A stretch of DNA of 64,000 nt. It comes from Aphelenchoides besseyi. Taxonomy: Eukaryota; Nematoda; Chromadorea; Rhabditida; Aphelenchoididae. Both the position numbers and the translations under genes were made by a program. The notes beneath the pieces were generated by a model. The model saw only the letters and a program-made list of their open reading frames with translations. It was not told the DNA's origin and made no database searches. The stretch is from contig JAMPIQ010000002.1 in the NCBI GenBank assembly GCA_024699855.1, forward strand, positions 15,872,001-15,936,000, read 5' to 3'. This document shows positions 1-13,658 of this stretch, piece by piece (the stretch's first letter is position 1; each line of letters opens with the position of its first letter).

Positions 1-3000
1 ACAGATTCGTTGGCTGTTGATCTTGAGGCAACGGTTGGAATCCGGGTGGAACGGGCAGCGAATTCAGTTTACTCGCTTGGGTATGTGCTTGCGGTCGATG
101 CAAATTTTGCCAACAGGAATCGTTCATCGCGTTGGACGAGTGAGCAGAAGACGACGTTTGAGTATGAGCCGGAGAATCACGCAGATTTTCGGTGCCAATA
201 ACACCGTGCGTGTTGTTCGTTGTGGTTGTCGGAGGCATCGGAGAAGTGGGTGCCGAATGCGTGGTACGACATCCGTTCAATGCGGCCATGAACAGATCGT
301 CGTCCGAATTCGAAGTTGTGTTGGAGGTTCCGGTAGTCAACAAATCGTCCGATTCACGCGGATCCGAATTGCGACGATACTGCGAAGACGAAGATTGTGC
401 GTCCGGTGAATTCATTGCGAAATCAACGTGTTGAAGTGCCGACAAGGCAATCGGAGTTCCCAATCCCGATTGATTGGCAACAATGTTGTGCTCGTGTGCA
501 TAACGCAACAACACTCGTCGACATTCGTGATGAATGCAGTACTTTTGACGATAAGTGAATGCCTGAAAATAACCGCAAGTAATGCGATGAGTGGTCGAGT
601 GCCGTCTTACCTCGTTGGCAAGCAACTTGTCGTAGACCTGCAGCAATTTCAGAACGTACTCGTCCTCCAAACCCATTTTCTCGATTTGTGGTTGACCGTT
701 TTGAAAAAGATAATCGTGCAGACGCATACACAAACGAGCGATATGTCCGGGCAAATTCTAGAAAATTTCGTTCAAATCCTGTTGATTACCGTCGTGCACG
801 TTTGTAAACTAGATCTCGATTTATTTATGACGTTTTGACTGGAGGGTCAGAGGGACTTTGAGCGAATTTTTACTTGAAGTCATAACCCGAATGCACTTTG
901 TCCTTAAGCTATTTACATCAAGTGTTCTTTGGTTCGAACTTCGAAATCGAAATGCTTGCTTCTGTGATCATCAAAATCGTTCTAACAACACTGTTCTTTA
1001 AACATGCGTTTTTTAATAACCACAAGCCAGACGCAGTTCTCAGAAGTGGTTTTGGTCAGTTTTCGAGTGGTTTTGTCTGATCATTGACTTAAGCAAATGT
1101 TTGGAAATTGTTCAGAAAGCCCAATGAATAGTTTTACTACACGATTGAGTTTAAAAGTACATGTTTGAGTTGTGTGCAAAAATTGTTCAAGTGGAAAAAA
1201 TTTGTGCTTAGGGTTTGGACCCCCCAAACATACCTCATCCGGAACTTCCAAGGCCGGTATTCCGATAGCATCGATCATGTAGTTGGATGGTTTGGGATGT
1301 TCTTTCGGCAAATACATAGCAATCGGCGTGTGCATCATCGCACGAAGCTCCACAATCAAACAACGAACATCACCGTACTCATCAATCGACTAAACACAAA
1401 TTTTAAAAGAGAAATGACAATATAAAACAAACCTTCTCGAGCTGACGAATCAGTTGACTTCGATCCTTCAACTTGGCCAAACTCTGCAGAATCTTCTTCC
1501 GAGCTCCTTTGGTCACTTGGCGCTGCTCTAGACGTTGATCGTTCAGTGCCATCATCTCATCGTAAGGCATTTCTTGAAATAAACGCGTGTACTTGTGCAA
1601 TCGAAGACTCTTCAACCATAGAGGAACATCTGAAAACATGAAGTTCGTGTACATTTGTTCTCATTGTTTTAAGATGATGTTTACTTAAAATTTTTATCTT
1701 TTTTGTGATCAAACTGCGGGATGCGTACGGCCTTCAGACGGTTATGCCTGTACGGTAATTTGCATGTTTGGCGAAAGGTCAAATTGATTTATGAAAACGA
1801 TGCGCTTATCTTATCGTTCACATCTCCACCATCTTCTTTCCACCAAACCGTGAAATGAGCAACGGTGTTGAGGAAGGAGAGAGCGCTTTTAAAAGTTGTT
1901 TTTGAGGGAGGAGAAATCACGTATAAGTGGATGATGTCCATTGAATACAGTAAGTTAAAACAAAACGCTTATTGTTTGTTTCTTTCTCGCATTGAGTATC
2001 AATCACCCGTCTGATTCATTGGCATCTTGCCATTTGAAATGTCAATGAAAATCAAAAATAACAAAAAGTCCGGACTCTGGAGACAAATGTCATCGCCATT
2101 TTCCACCACCTGCGGAACGATGCTGAGAAGGTCACTCCAAAAGAGATTTCTGAGTTTAATGTTCATTGATCAGTTGTGAGTAATCTCCGATTGTTTCACG
2201 CTTCGATCTTCGCCGATTGCTCATCGCAATCCGTTTGCTTTCACACTTCCGACTGTTCGCTCCGGCGAAGTTCATCAAGGAGAGATGGACTGCGTAGCCA
2301 CGCGCCAGACGGCGATCGTCTGCATATTAATAACTTTAACGTGCTTTTTTATGATGGCAAGCGATAAAAATACACTCGCCAACGTGTTTCGCATTTCCGA
2401 CTTGCAACAATCGTCCACAGGTGCATTATCGCTTTTGCGGAATCACCAAGACGAAGTCGACCCGACTCCACGACGTCACATGAACACCACAATTAGCCGT
2501 ACGTTGTCTAGACATCACACACACCTTCCGAGTGTTGCGTTTTTGCTTGAAACGATTCGTTTGATTGATCGATCGTTTTCTTGCCAAATGAAAGTTCGAA
2601 TTGGCCACCGGACAAGCGAGGGCGGTTCACATGAGTGAACACAGAATGAAATGGAAACAACAAGTTGATGGATGAAGACAAGAACGGTGCTGAAAGCGAC
2701 GTTGAGATTCGCAATTAATCACAACAAAAAGGAGGAACTGACGGCTCGGATCGGAAAGTCGATGTTGCGAAAATTTTCTGATTAGGTCTGCAGAAGCATG
2801 ACATTCCAACGAAAAGAATCGTAGAGAAATTGCCAGACAATTGCCAACGTCCTTGAAGAGTTATGGTTGGAGACGTTGCGTTTGACTAGCGGTCTTTTGT
2901 TGTGTAAAAAACAAACACTCTGTTTCGAAACGTTTTGATCATTGAACGCTCGTTTTGGCATTCGATCTTCGACGAAACTAGCTACTCAGTTGTATGCGAA

Positions 3001-4977
3001 TTAAAAGTGTCGAATACTGCTCCCAATATTCTTCTCGTTGAAAGCTTCAACTATCGAAGTGACCGGGTGTTGTTGTAAACGTTGTCCCAATTGCGTGTTT
3101 TATCATTTCGTCATCGGATGTCATCCTTCGGAAAGTGTTGATAATCTGCTGCTGACGATTTTGCATGCAAATTTTATCAGTCGTCGTCAACGAGCGAAGA
3201 CGTTGCTAAGCACAAAAATCACCATTCAACGGCGTTTTCAGTTCGGTAGTGGAAAGTCGCTTGCGAAGTTTCGAATCGCAACATTCCACACCCGACGAGC
3301 GTAGATGGCGCCGCGATTATCGGTGGCTGCTGGCTGTCGATTCGTAGGTCTACGATTGATAAGCACACTTGTAAGACCAAGCGAATTACACACCGTTAAC
3401 AGTGAACAGTTTCGATAAGCCGCTCAGGAAGCGAGTTTGAGTGCGTGTGGAGGGGGGTTTTCACGATCGCCCAACCGAACCGTATGGTCTTTTAACGCGT
3501 TGTGTAGTTTATCGAAACGCAAAGATCGTTTTCTACCAACCAATTCAGCGGTTTCCAAACGAAAGTCCACGTTTTGACTGATTGCTCTCAGAATGACCGC
3601 CGATCTTCGCTTTAACATTCTCAATTTGCTGTTTGATTGATCGGTCGTAGGCAAATGAAAAAGAACAACAAACGGAACATCCACAAAAAATTGCTTTTGC
3701 AACAACTGACTTCCCGAAAAATACTCCCTACTAATTGCACTAACCACAATGGAGATCAGTTTGCTAATCGTGTATGAGTGACTGATGACCGTTGGGTGTT
3801 CTTTTGAACTCTCGTCTCTTCACGAAGGACCAATTCGAAAGTCGTTGGGATTAATTTCATGTCATTAACAATCGAAATGCTAACTTCCGCATTTCTTGGC
3901 GCTGACCAAGTGGTCACTAAAGCAAGCGGCTCGCGAGCTATGAGTTCGGTCGGTAGTTAAACAACAGATCGCTGTGCCAACACAATGGCCATTAACCCAA
4001 AGGATCAGGTTGATTTGGACCGCTTCGTACGAATGTCCCCATTTTGACAAACGACGAATGGACCTTTCCGATCAAAGAGATCGGATTTCATGAGTTTCGT
4101 TGGGATAAATGCCCGATCAAAAGAGCTCGTTGTATATTTGTGAACACAAAGTCAACAGTTTCGAACATTCACTTCAAACTGACCTTTCATTCCCGGCAAA
4201 AACGAACCGGTCACGTTGTAGAGTCCCGTCTTTGCAACGCTCTGAGATTGCGGAGTCAACTGTTGATTGAAACTGTTGCGTCCCGAATATGGTGGATGAT
4301 TGGCGTGAAAGACGTTCGAAGAGCGAGCATCACCAACGTTACCACGTGGCGCTTGATAAAGACCGGCGGTTGGATTTGAGTTTCCGTTGAACTGCGGTTT
4401 ACGGAAATTGACCTAGAAATGAGAATGAAGTTTATGCATCAAATCGTTTGAAATACCTTGTTTTGTCGTCTTTCGGTTTGCGGTGCACCAAAACCACTGG
4501 GTGACCGTTGAGTTACACCACCGGCGCTGAAACGACGCGAACCGGGCATTTGTTGTTGTGACATTAGTGGTGCGACATTTCCGGTTGGTTGTTGAATGAA
4601 TTGCGGATGAGCTGCCAACGGAACGACAAACGTGTTCATATGCGGTTTCTGTAGTAGAGGTTGCGGTTGACTAGATGGCGGTGGCTGAGAATAAGTGTGC
4701 CAACTGGGCATGAACGAATGTGATTGTTGCATCCGTTGTGGACTAATGGACGATTGTGTGAAGTTGTTGGAATAGAGCAACATCAACAAGACGTCAATCC
4801 GAAACGATGGCCCAACAACCGGACGGTTAAAATCGAGAATCGACGAAAAGTCGTTGCTCGTTCGCCGTTGAGTTTCGCCGTCGGCCGCTGGCAATCGAAT
4901 GGACAAGAAGGAGAAACGAGTGACCTTGAAGAAGATTCACGGTGCCGTTTATCTTTGGCGTGATCCGCGATGAACGC
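1..4977 (-). CDS. Smaug/SAMD4-type SAM-domain RNA-binding protein, partial at both ends
   Basis: Exons (complement) are <1..562, 611..757, 1234..1389, 1433..1629, 4184..4412, 4457..4742 and 4925..4977. All have GT-AG borders and matching phases. Exon 1433-1629 encodes a SAM domain that begins [14 protein letters not shown] and includes EMMAL and VTKGARKKI, the hallmark of Smaug/SAMD4 proteins. These bind stem-loop recognition elements in mRNAs and recruit repression and deadenylation machinery in the cytoplasm. Exon 611-757 ([10 protein letters not shown]) and the following AFTYRQK correspond to the conserved block downstream of SAM. Exons 4184-4742 encode a Q/P/S-rich linker, as expected between the N-terminal region and SAM. 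The last exon runs off the window at base 1 through an S/T/N-rich tail. The exon at 4925 starts inside the protein, so at least one 5' exon is missing. Intron 1630-4183 is 2.5 kb, whereas the others are 43-476 nt. The family call is confident. Confidence 0.9.
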
Positions 4978-7900
4978 CTGAAACAAAAACATTGAAATTC
5001 GAGGGTTCGTTTGTTTCACGTAAACACGATCGATTAACGTAGCTAATTCAATTGATAGTACAAAAGCAATCAATTGACTAGTGCATATAAATGAGCGGAT
5101 AAGAGCAATAACGCGACCCGGCCATCGGCCTCACGATTTGAACATTCAATTTTGGTTGAGATTACCGGACGAAGCTCATCACTCACTGATTTTGCGAATC
5201 GCCGTTGACCACTAACCGTAACGTTTGTTCAGCTGTCGCAACGATGAGCGATCGAAATCGAAACGATCGTATTTGAATAATAACGGTAAAACTCGAAAGC
5301 CACACGCCCACTGATACAAAAAATGGTCGACGAGAATAGGTTATCGTATTTCGCGATCAAACACCGCCACCACCTTAAACGGTCAACGAGAAAAAAGCGA
5401 ACGTTTGATTATGAAAAAACGCAGTCCACGAGTAAAAAACTTTAATGACGGAACAAACCGAATTGCACCGTTACGGCAACTGAAAAGCGACGGGAAGGCG
5501 GAGCATCGAGAAACTTCATCATCATCGACCAGACGGTCTCTGAGTGTGATCGTGAGCCGATACAAACAAAAACGATGCCCCGACGAAATGGTTGGAAGTG
5601 AAGGGCGGAGTCCGGTGCAACGAAAAGAGAAAGGAGGGAGTTTTGGGGCGTAACGACACTTATCGTCTGAATTAAAGGAAACGTCACTAGCAAAAAATCA
5701 CCGTTTCAACCTTCGAAACCCGGTTGTTGGCAACAACACGTGAACGTCTTTCGTACCAAAAGGTTTACACTCAAAAATCCGCGTCTCGAACTAAACTGCT
5801 CGAGACTCAACAAACGGTTGAGAGCGATGAGCTTTGACACGCGAAAGTGCGCGAAAGTGCGCGAAAATTGTCGTCAGACAACGAAGGTGGAAGGGAAGGA
5901 GACCGTTGATTATGTAGACAATTCAAGTGGTCGAATCGCCAGTTGATAAGCGCCGGATTTTCGGAACCACAAGCAAAGCTTCTGGTCATTGTCCTCACAA
6001 CTTAAACCGCCTCTCAATGGATATCGGTCACAAACAATTGGCCGCCGAAAGCAGCGAAATCAAAAGCGACAACTGAAACCGTTGAATGCGGAAAGTGGTT
6101 GGTCGGCATTTCGGTAAACGGCGTGTGATCTCGCGTGCGCGAACAAAATTATGAATACCGAATGAATCAAAATGCTGAACAGAAATGTGAGGCATCTGAA
6201 GTGAAATGTGACGATCAAGTTGGCGACGGTCCAGAAACGAGAGGAGACGAAAAAGCTCAGAGATGAAAGTTGTTTACCAAGAATCAGAGACGTCTAATCA
6301 TCTTTGATCATTGTTTCGAGTTAACTTACAAAAACTAATCAACTCTCACTCATCGCAAAGACGCTCCACCTTCTTTGACTTGAGGCCAGGAGTGGAACAA
6401 TACATGAGGGGGTGTGGTCAAGCATGGAAACGTAATCGATGGTGTTGGGACGCGAATCGAAGACTCATCGTTTGCGTAATTCGACTGTTGCAAAAACCAT
6501 CATTGTTTTTGTTCTCCCAGCTCCCGTGCACAACAAAACTTCGCCGCCGGTTATCATTTGAACTCGGCAAACACGATCGTTGGGCTTCGCTGGATTGGCA
6601 AAGAGTGTGTGGATCGGTTGTTGTGGCGATCGGCTTATCCACTCGGGCGGTGTTTGAGAGATCAACTCTTAAGTAGCATGCAAATTAATGGCCTTTACAG
6701 CATGGGAATTCGAAGGGAACTTAATGAAACGGCGAGCCGCCCCGATTCGACTCTAAACGCCGTGGATTAGAGGGCCAAGGACACGATTAACTGGAGATGA
6801 TTGAAGGAAGAGAAAAGAGTTTGCACCAAAGAATTAGCATAATCAGAACAACACTTCAAAAAGCTCTTCGAATCATTGGCTCAACGGAAAACATTTCGAT
6901 GGAAACGAAGAAAAAACGGTTCCGGTGGCCAGCAAACAGAACGTCGGAATTCCGCGCGTCATTTCGATTTGTTTCATTTCGTCTGTCCATTGACTTTCCG
7001 TCTCTGTAAACGTTTGAGCCGATCAAACGCCCGTTGTGCACAAACATTCGCGTTTTGGCAGACTTTTCGATTGTGCGAATCGATATCGTTGGTCGACGAT
7101 TCGTTGACAGGAAACTGCAGAGCCGCCACACGTGAACACCCACATTGGCACCAGCGGGATGTTCGCAAAACTCGCTGGGAAATCCTCTCGGAAAAGTAAT
7201 TCGGAGGGAGGAAGAAGAGACGTCATCAACGAGCGGGAAAGTAAACTCGAGACTGATCTCCATCGGCCACGACGAAACGGCCGACCCCTTTCGGCAACAA
7301 GCCAACTGTTCGAAGTAGCCACTTGTTTCAAATTAACAGACGGACTGATGATTTCCGAATTGACGGCCACCGGAATGATTGAAAATGAGAATCATGACTG
7401 GCGGGATGAGGCGTGCAAGCGGATGTTTTAATGGGCCCTGAGATGACCCGAATGGCATCCATCAACAATAAATTAATGGACACAACTAATGCATCAAAAT
7501 CACATGCCAAATGTTCGTGGATCATGAGCCACACGCACCGTCTTAACGCCCTTTCACTTGTCATTCGATCACACAACAACGATCGGGGGATCAGCGTGTT
7601 TACGTCTCGGAAACACTCAAAATTCGATTAAATTTGTCGTCGGTTTCCACATTGTCTTTCCCCCGGAAAGCACCTTAACGGACATCTGTCTGCCAACCAC
7701 ATCAAACCCTGTCACGCCTCATCCGAGAGATCAGCTGCGAGGACGATCGGTTTTTATGATTTTCAACTTTTTGAAAAATGAGATCCCGCTCTCTAATCCG
7801 ATCATTGCGGTAAATGTCGTCATAAATTGAAATAAGTGGTGCAGTTTCACGAGAGATCATAAATCGCCGCAGTTTCGCGGAGATCAATTCGTCTCCAAAA

Positions 7901-10900
7901 CTTCTTTATGGAATCGTAAAACTCGTCGTCCGGTAGTCGGCGACCAGAAGTTTTTTTTGCCAATTAGAAGTTGAAATTGCCACAAAAAGACTCCTGATCA
8001 CAAAGGTCGAATCCCATCGACTTCGGCAATTCGCCATCGGACTTCTCACCAATTCGCGCGAAAGAACAAACAAATTTGGCTGTCGACTTCTTAGCCGCCG
8101 AAACGACCCCGCAGTTCGTAGACAACCATACAGGTGTCGAAGACCACACGTTCGATTGCCCGAAATCATTTCTGCCGTTTGTTACAACGCTTTAACCTTC
8201 CCCTCCCTTCAACTTACAAAACACCTTCCATCAAAAACCGTTATCTTCAAATGATTGCAATTGCATTTAAACGACAAAAACAAAGTGACGGAAACGTACA
8301 GCATCGTGAGTTGCAATCGTAAACAGGAGAGAGGATTAACGATCAGGAAAAAGGCCTGTGAATAGCTAATTGTCATTCAAATACTGTGTTGTTAGTGGAA
8401 CGCGGATTTTGCGTAATTCTTCCCACTCGGCCATCGGCAAAAAAAACCCGAAAACGATGGTCAATATGCTGAAGCAGAGCGCAGCTTTGCACCTGCCACA
8501 TCAACGGAACCAATTTGCACATGACCGTTAAGAAGATCGGCAAATCCCGTCAATAAGGTCGAGAAGTCAAACCGGCAATTTCTTTTCCAAAGTCTCGAAA
8601 ACTGAAGGCTGATATTCTCCAAGTAAACGAGCATTGTTTCTGAAAGCTTTTGAGGTCAGGAAACGTGTTGAGCGAAATGTGTTGGAAGAGACGGATCTCC
8701 AGACGAATTCATGTTGCGCAAAGAAAACTCAGACAGAAATATTGCTAAGGTCACATCGATGGCAAATTGCCGCCGTTCCCACAGCAATTTCATGGATCCA
8801 AGACAAAAAGCATTCGCGACATGACGAGGTACAACACACGCCCAATCTAACCGCACTTAATGGGCAACACGACAAATCTCCGCATTCTAATTGGAAATTT
8901 TCGTGGATTTTAATGACCGGTGAATATCGAGCCAATAAAAAAGTGCGATCGCAAAACCCCAACCGTTGCATCTCTCTCTTCGATTTCACGTCTCAATATG
9001 CGTGTGCTTATCAACAAAATGCAAATCACCGCGCAGGGCGATGATCGAACTGTTCGCCTTGACGGGCCTCCATCGTTCGACTGATTCTCGACGGCGATAA
9101 GTGTCGATATTACAAGGCCAAAGAAACAAGAGCATAAGCAATTAGGTTGGGCTATGATTTCAATAATTTGTCGCAACGTCCTTCTGTGGACGAAGACATG
9201 TTCTGGGGCCAAAACTGAGGGGTGGAAATGGCGACGAGATGGCGGCTGCGAGCGCCTTTAATTGTCGCCTTATCATTTGCCTGAAACCGCAAAACCACAC
9301 CTCGGAAGGCTGTTGCATTCGACTTCTCCTCCCTCACACTTCGAACGGGAAATGTTGCGAATTGGCCGTTCGACCAATTAACAACCAAAGTCATTAGGAC
9401 TGTCAACAAACAAACCGAACGTCTCGCCGATCGTAAAATTGAAAAAACCTCCGACTACCAATTCAGAGGAATTAAAAAACCACTGGAATGTCGACTGATC
9501 TTTCTACTTGCTAATCAGTTCGTAATAAAGAAGGGCGATGGATGGCGTTGAAAGAGCTGTCGACTTGACTCCGGCAGGCTCAAAGTCACTTTGTTAGCAC
9601 TTCGAAATTTATCACCGTTTCTTGAACTGATTAGCGCAGACAAAACTGAAAGGTTTACAACCCGCTGGCCGTCGATCGAGCGACCAATACTCCTCAAGAT
9701 CACGAGCTTCAGAAGGCCCATAAAGCAACTCGAACGTAAAGATCAATCACGATCAATGCTCCCTACTGTAGAACCTTGTGTTGTACGCATAACGAAAGTT
9801 CAATCAAAAATACGTCGCACAACGCGAAATCCATGTTGCCATTTGGACGTAACAGTTTGTATGAGCAGCTTATGGATCGGGGACGGCGAACGCACCGGGC
9901 GAACTGCAATCCAATTTTCGCGAATTCACGTCATTTCCCCAGACCACACGCAACGACGATAACGAAAGAAAAACGACGGAGACGGTGAAACGGAAATGCG
10001 CGTAAAATCAACGTTATCACTGGCTGAAGCGGAACTTAAAAACTCGTCAAATCGCCATTCCGCTCTGACTCGACGAGATCGCAATCCAAAAATGTTTGTT
10101 GGGCGAAAATTTCGGGAAAGTCATTAAAAATCGGATGCCAAGCGCCATCATGGAGCGACTACCGTAGACCAATAGATGAAAGTTGTCGGCCCGTTTTTGG
10201 ACGCAAACGTGTGACCCGAGGGCTCCTCCATAAATTTCGATCACCTTTCGCGCGAGATTTCTTGCCGTCGCCCGCAACCGGTTTTTTACGAACGTGACAG
10301 CTGCTGTCAAAAAGTGCAGATCGTCACGTCCGAATGCGCGAATTTAGCGCCAAATTTTTTCGTCTTTAAAAAACTGTCAAAGAAAAAATTGAAGAGTCGG
10401 AGGACGTAAAAACGTCGAAGACACGCGGCGCACGTTAAAATCAACGAAAAAAGAATGCGATTGTCTCCGGAGCATGTCGGCAGTCGATTAAACAAAAAGC
10501 GATCAAAAACTGCCGAAAAAACAATCGAAGGTAATCAATCCGCGACCGATGAGCGTCCGCCGATCGGGGCGTCGCGCTGTTTTTTTGCGAACGCTCGGAA
10601 AAAATGCCAAGAGACACGAAAAAACACTACGGATTGCGTGCTTCCGACAAGCGGTTTTTATGGCCGCCGCGAGTGAACACGCACGCTTAAGAACCATAAA
10701 ATCAGTCCGAAGACATAACTTTTGATCCACGCACATGTTGTCTATGATAACGAACAAAAAAACGTTGCGAAAACCTTTTTTCTGAGATCGAACTTCGGTC
10801 TCCTTGCCGAGACCGGAAATATCAATCGGTCATCAGACGGCGCCTTCAGACGTCGAAAATAGTTGGCGAGTGGAATTGTTCAAGAACTTTTTCAGAGCGT

Positions 10901-13287
10901 TTTTCTCGTTACGACCAAAAAGATGTTGATCTGCGGTCGGCTCCGACTTTCGTTCTTTGATTCAACTCCTCGAAGGCTTTGGAAAAGTGCCAATCGGACG
11001 TGTTTGTTAGTTCTTTTCAATGCGCTCCGAAACTCAACGATCCAAACTTTTTTTGATCGAAACACAAAAAGACGGAACGTCCGACTTTGAATGCGCCCGG
11101 AGAGTCCTTTCGAACCGAACGCGCAACACAAAAAAACGTCGAATAAGAACGAGGAAACGAACGTTGGGCGGGGAAAAAACTCGACACGACGGTTTTTCGC
11201 GTAACCGCGAACAAAAGAAACATCGAACTCACGTTCAAAAAACCCTCCTCAACATTCGACGTCGTGCAAATCAACCGCAGTTAATTAATTTCAACGAATT
11301 GCGCGTTCGACGAGAATTCCAATTGTGAGGTTTGCGAAAACTTCGCAACATTCGGGAATCATAATTCCCGGAGATTCAAGAGCGAGACGCGAACGGTTCG
11401 TAAAACGCCGACGTTTTCTGTGCAAACAATCCCACTGGCAAAAGGTCAAACTTTCGCTTTTCGATTGTTACGTTCGTCTGCTTGTGGAAAAACACCACGA
11501 CCGACGAGTTCAAATAAAAAAAACTTCGAAAAAAATGCAAATCCACAGCCCCATCGATCGGGATGGACGGAGGACCGTAAAGTGACGGCGCTTTTGTAAT
11601 TGGCTTCTGCAACGTTGCCCACGGATACGTGATAAGATTATCGAGTTAAACGGGGAAATCGAATTGAGGGTTCAAATTTGGAAGGAACCTGCAGGTTGCT
11701 GCTCGAACCCTTCGACGAATCGGAACGACACGAGCGCTCGTCCAGAGATCAGTTCGCGTTTAACCGTAGCAATAAGCGAAACGATGTCGCGCTTGAAATT
11801 CCCGAACATCAGTTCGGGATCACGAACTTTCATTTGCTTTTAAGACCGAACGTCGGAGGTCGTAAAAGCGACAAAATTGGGCGTGTGGGCGACAACTCGA
11901 AATCGCAACATGATCGCCGTGTTTTTGTGGTTTTTATTGCGTTTGCGGCCATTCAAACTCTGCGTCGAGCCCACCAACCGTTTCGATGTATACGGTAGTG
12001 TGTGAGTCATTGCGGTTAACGAGAGTTTCGTGCGTCGCTTCAAAGAAAAAACATCTGATCGAAGGAGTCGAATCTCCAAAGGATCGTGGTGCATACGATC
12101 ATCCGAGTGCCAAAACGCACGTATGCAAATGTATGGATGCGAACAAATTGCGGAGTGTAATAAAATAAGTTTACGATAATGAATGATTCAAAGGGTTGGC
12201 AGCGCTGTTTTACGACTCGACGCCAACAGATGGGCCACCAAAAATCGGCATCGTTTGTGCATAATCGTCTGCCTAACGAAGTCAATCGAATGAAAACAAA
12301 GATGACTACGAGCGAAAGGTCATGCCGATGAGTTTGCGTCGAGTCCGAAAAGTAGTTTAGATGATTGAAAGCGTTATCTCTCGTTTTTCTTGTACTCAAC
12401 TTTGATGATGAAAGTCGCAAAGGCAAATTTCTTCGATTCTCCTCGACCACACCTCGTTTCCTGCAAAAATCAACCTTCACTAGCTTGACAACCCTTTCGT
12501 CTATCGACTCATCAGTTTAAATCAAATGCGTCGATGAGTCACGGAAACAAACAAAAAAGAGTTTCGAGCAAAGTTAATTTCGCATTCGAAATTTTCAGTT
12601 GCGTCCGGAAACCGCAAAAAATCGTCTAAGCAAACAGGCGCCTCCGAGATCCCCTTTTTTGGCGCGCATAAAATTAGACGTGATTAGAACTTTCTAACTC
12701 CAAAAACACGTCCGAACGTCGAACACGAAAGCGTCCTAATCTCGCTCCTCAAGTTAATCCAATAAAACGGAAAGATGAATCACAATCTTTTTTGTTTGTC
12801 CGCGGAAGGAAAACAAAGAAAGAAAGTTTTGGGGCGCATGATCGTTTGTTTGCTGCAAACTTCTCCCTGCCGATTGACCTGCGAAGTGATGGGCCCCGAT
12901 GATCTTTGCAAGGCATCTCTGACTAATCAAATCGCCCTTGTTTTTAAACCTCCAAGGCGCCACGCTTCCGGCAAGATAAAACAACTGTTCGAAACGGGCA
13001 GAGTAACATCTTCACTCGAAATTAATTGGGAAATTATCGATCAACAACCTTCTCCAAACTTCCTGTTAAAGTGATCGTGAGCAAGAACCTTTTCGGATGA
13101 TAAGCCAAACATTCCGGAAAGCATCATCGAACATAAACTCCCGTAGTTGATTACGTAAATTGACTATAAAATCATCGCAATTTCAATGTCAGCTGTTGAA
13201 ATTGTTAGCAGACAATAGCATTGAATGGAGCAGTGAGTGCTCATTGGAGTGGTTGAACTGCTAATTGAAACCAAGAGAATCTTCTAG

Positions 13288-13658
13288 CTACTGCGGAATC
13301 ATCACACCCAGGTGTTCTTTGCAATAAATCGAAGTACAAGTAAAATGTGTGGAGTACAAGTAGGAATCGCTTTTCACTGCTCCAATTTCAACTAATTCGG
13401 GACTAAAAACAAGCGCCGATAACAAAAACAACATGGAAAGCAGATTACTAAGAATAAGCGGTTTCATTTCGCTCGCTGCGAAGCACCCAAAAAAACATTT
13501 GACACAACGGGACCTTTGTTTGCGCTCCAAACAGCTGATTCTGTTCGGCCATCCGGCTCTCCGGGAACTTGAGTAGTGGAGTCTGGTTCAAACGAAATCG
13601 CAACACTCTCGACGCCACGTGAAACCGAAAAAACACACAAAAGGATGACAGCGAGCAT
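13288..13658 (-). CDS. Two small overlapping ORFs with signal-peptide-like starts (uncertain)
   Basis: On the minus strand an ATG at 13658 opens a 65-codon ORF beginning MLAVILLCVFSVSRG, a plausible signal peptide, followed by a polar region; it stops at 13464-13466. A second ATG at 13467 overlaps that stop as ATGA and opens a 59-residue ORF beginning MKPLILSNLLSMLFLLSALV, an even stronger hydrophobic start. It ends at 13288. A TATA-like CTTAAAAAG lies about 35 nt upstream of the first ATG. I see no homology and no convincing intron joining the two. Either could be a short secreted peptide, or both could be chance. Confidence 0.25.

Noticed and set aside
5841..5870. Three copies of a 10-mer GCGAAAGTGC/GCGAAAATTG
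   Set aside because: Too short and local to call a satellite or CRISPR-like array; the last unit already differs.
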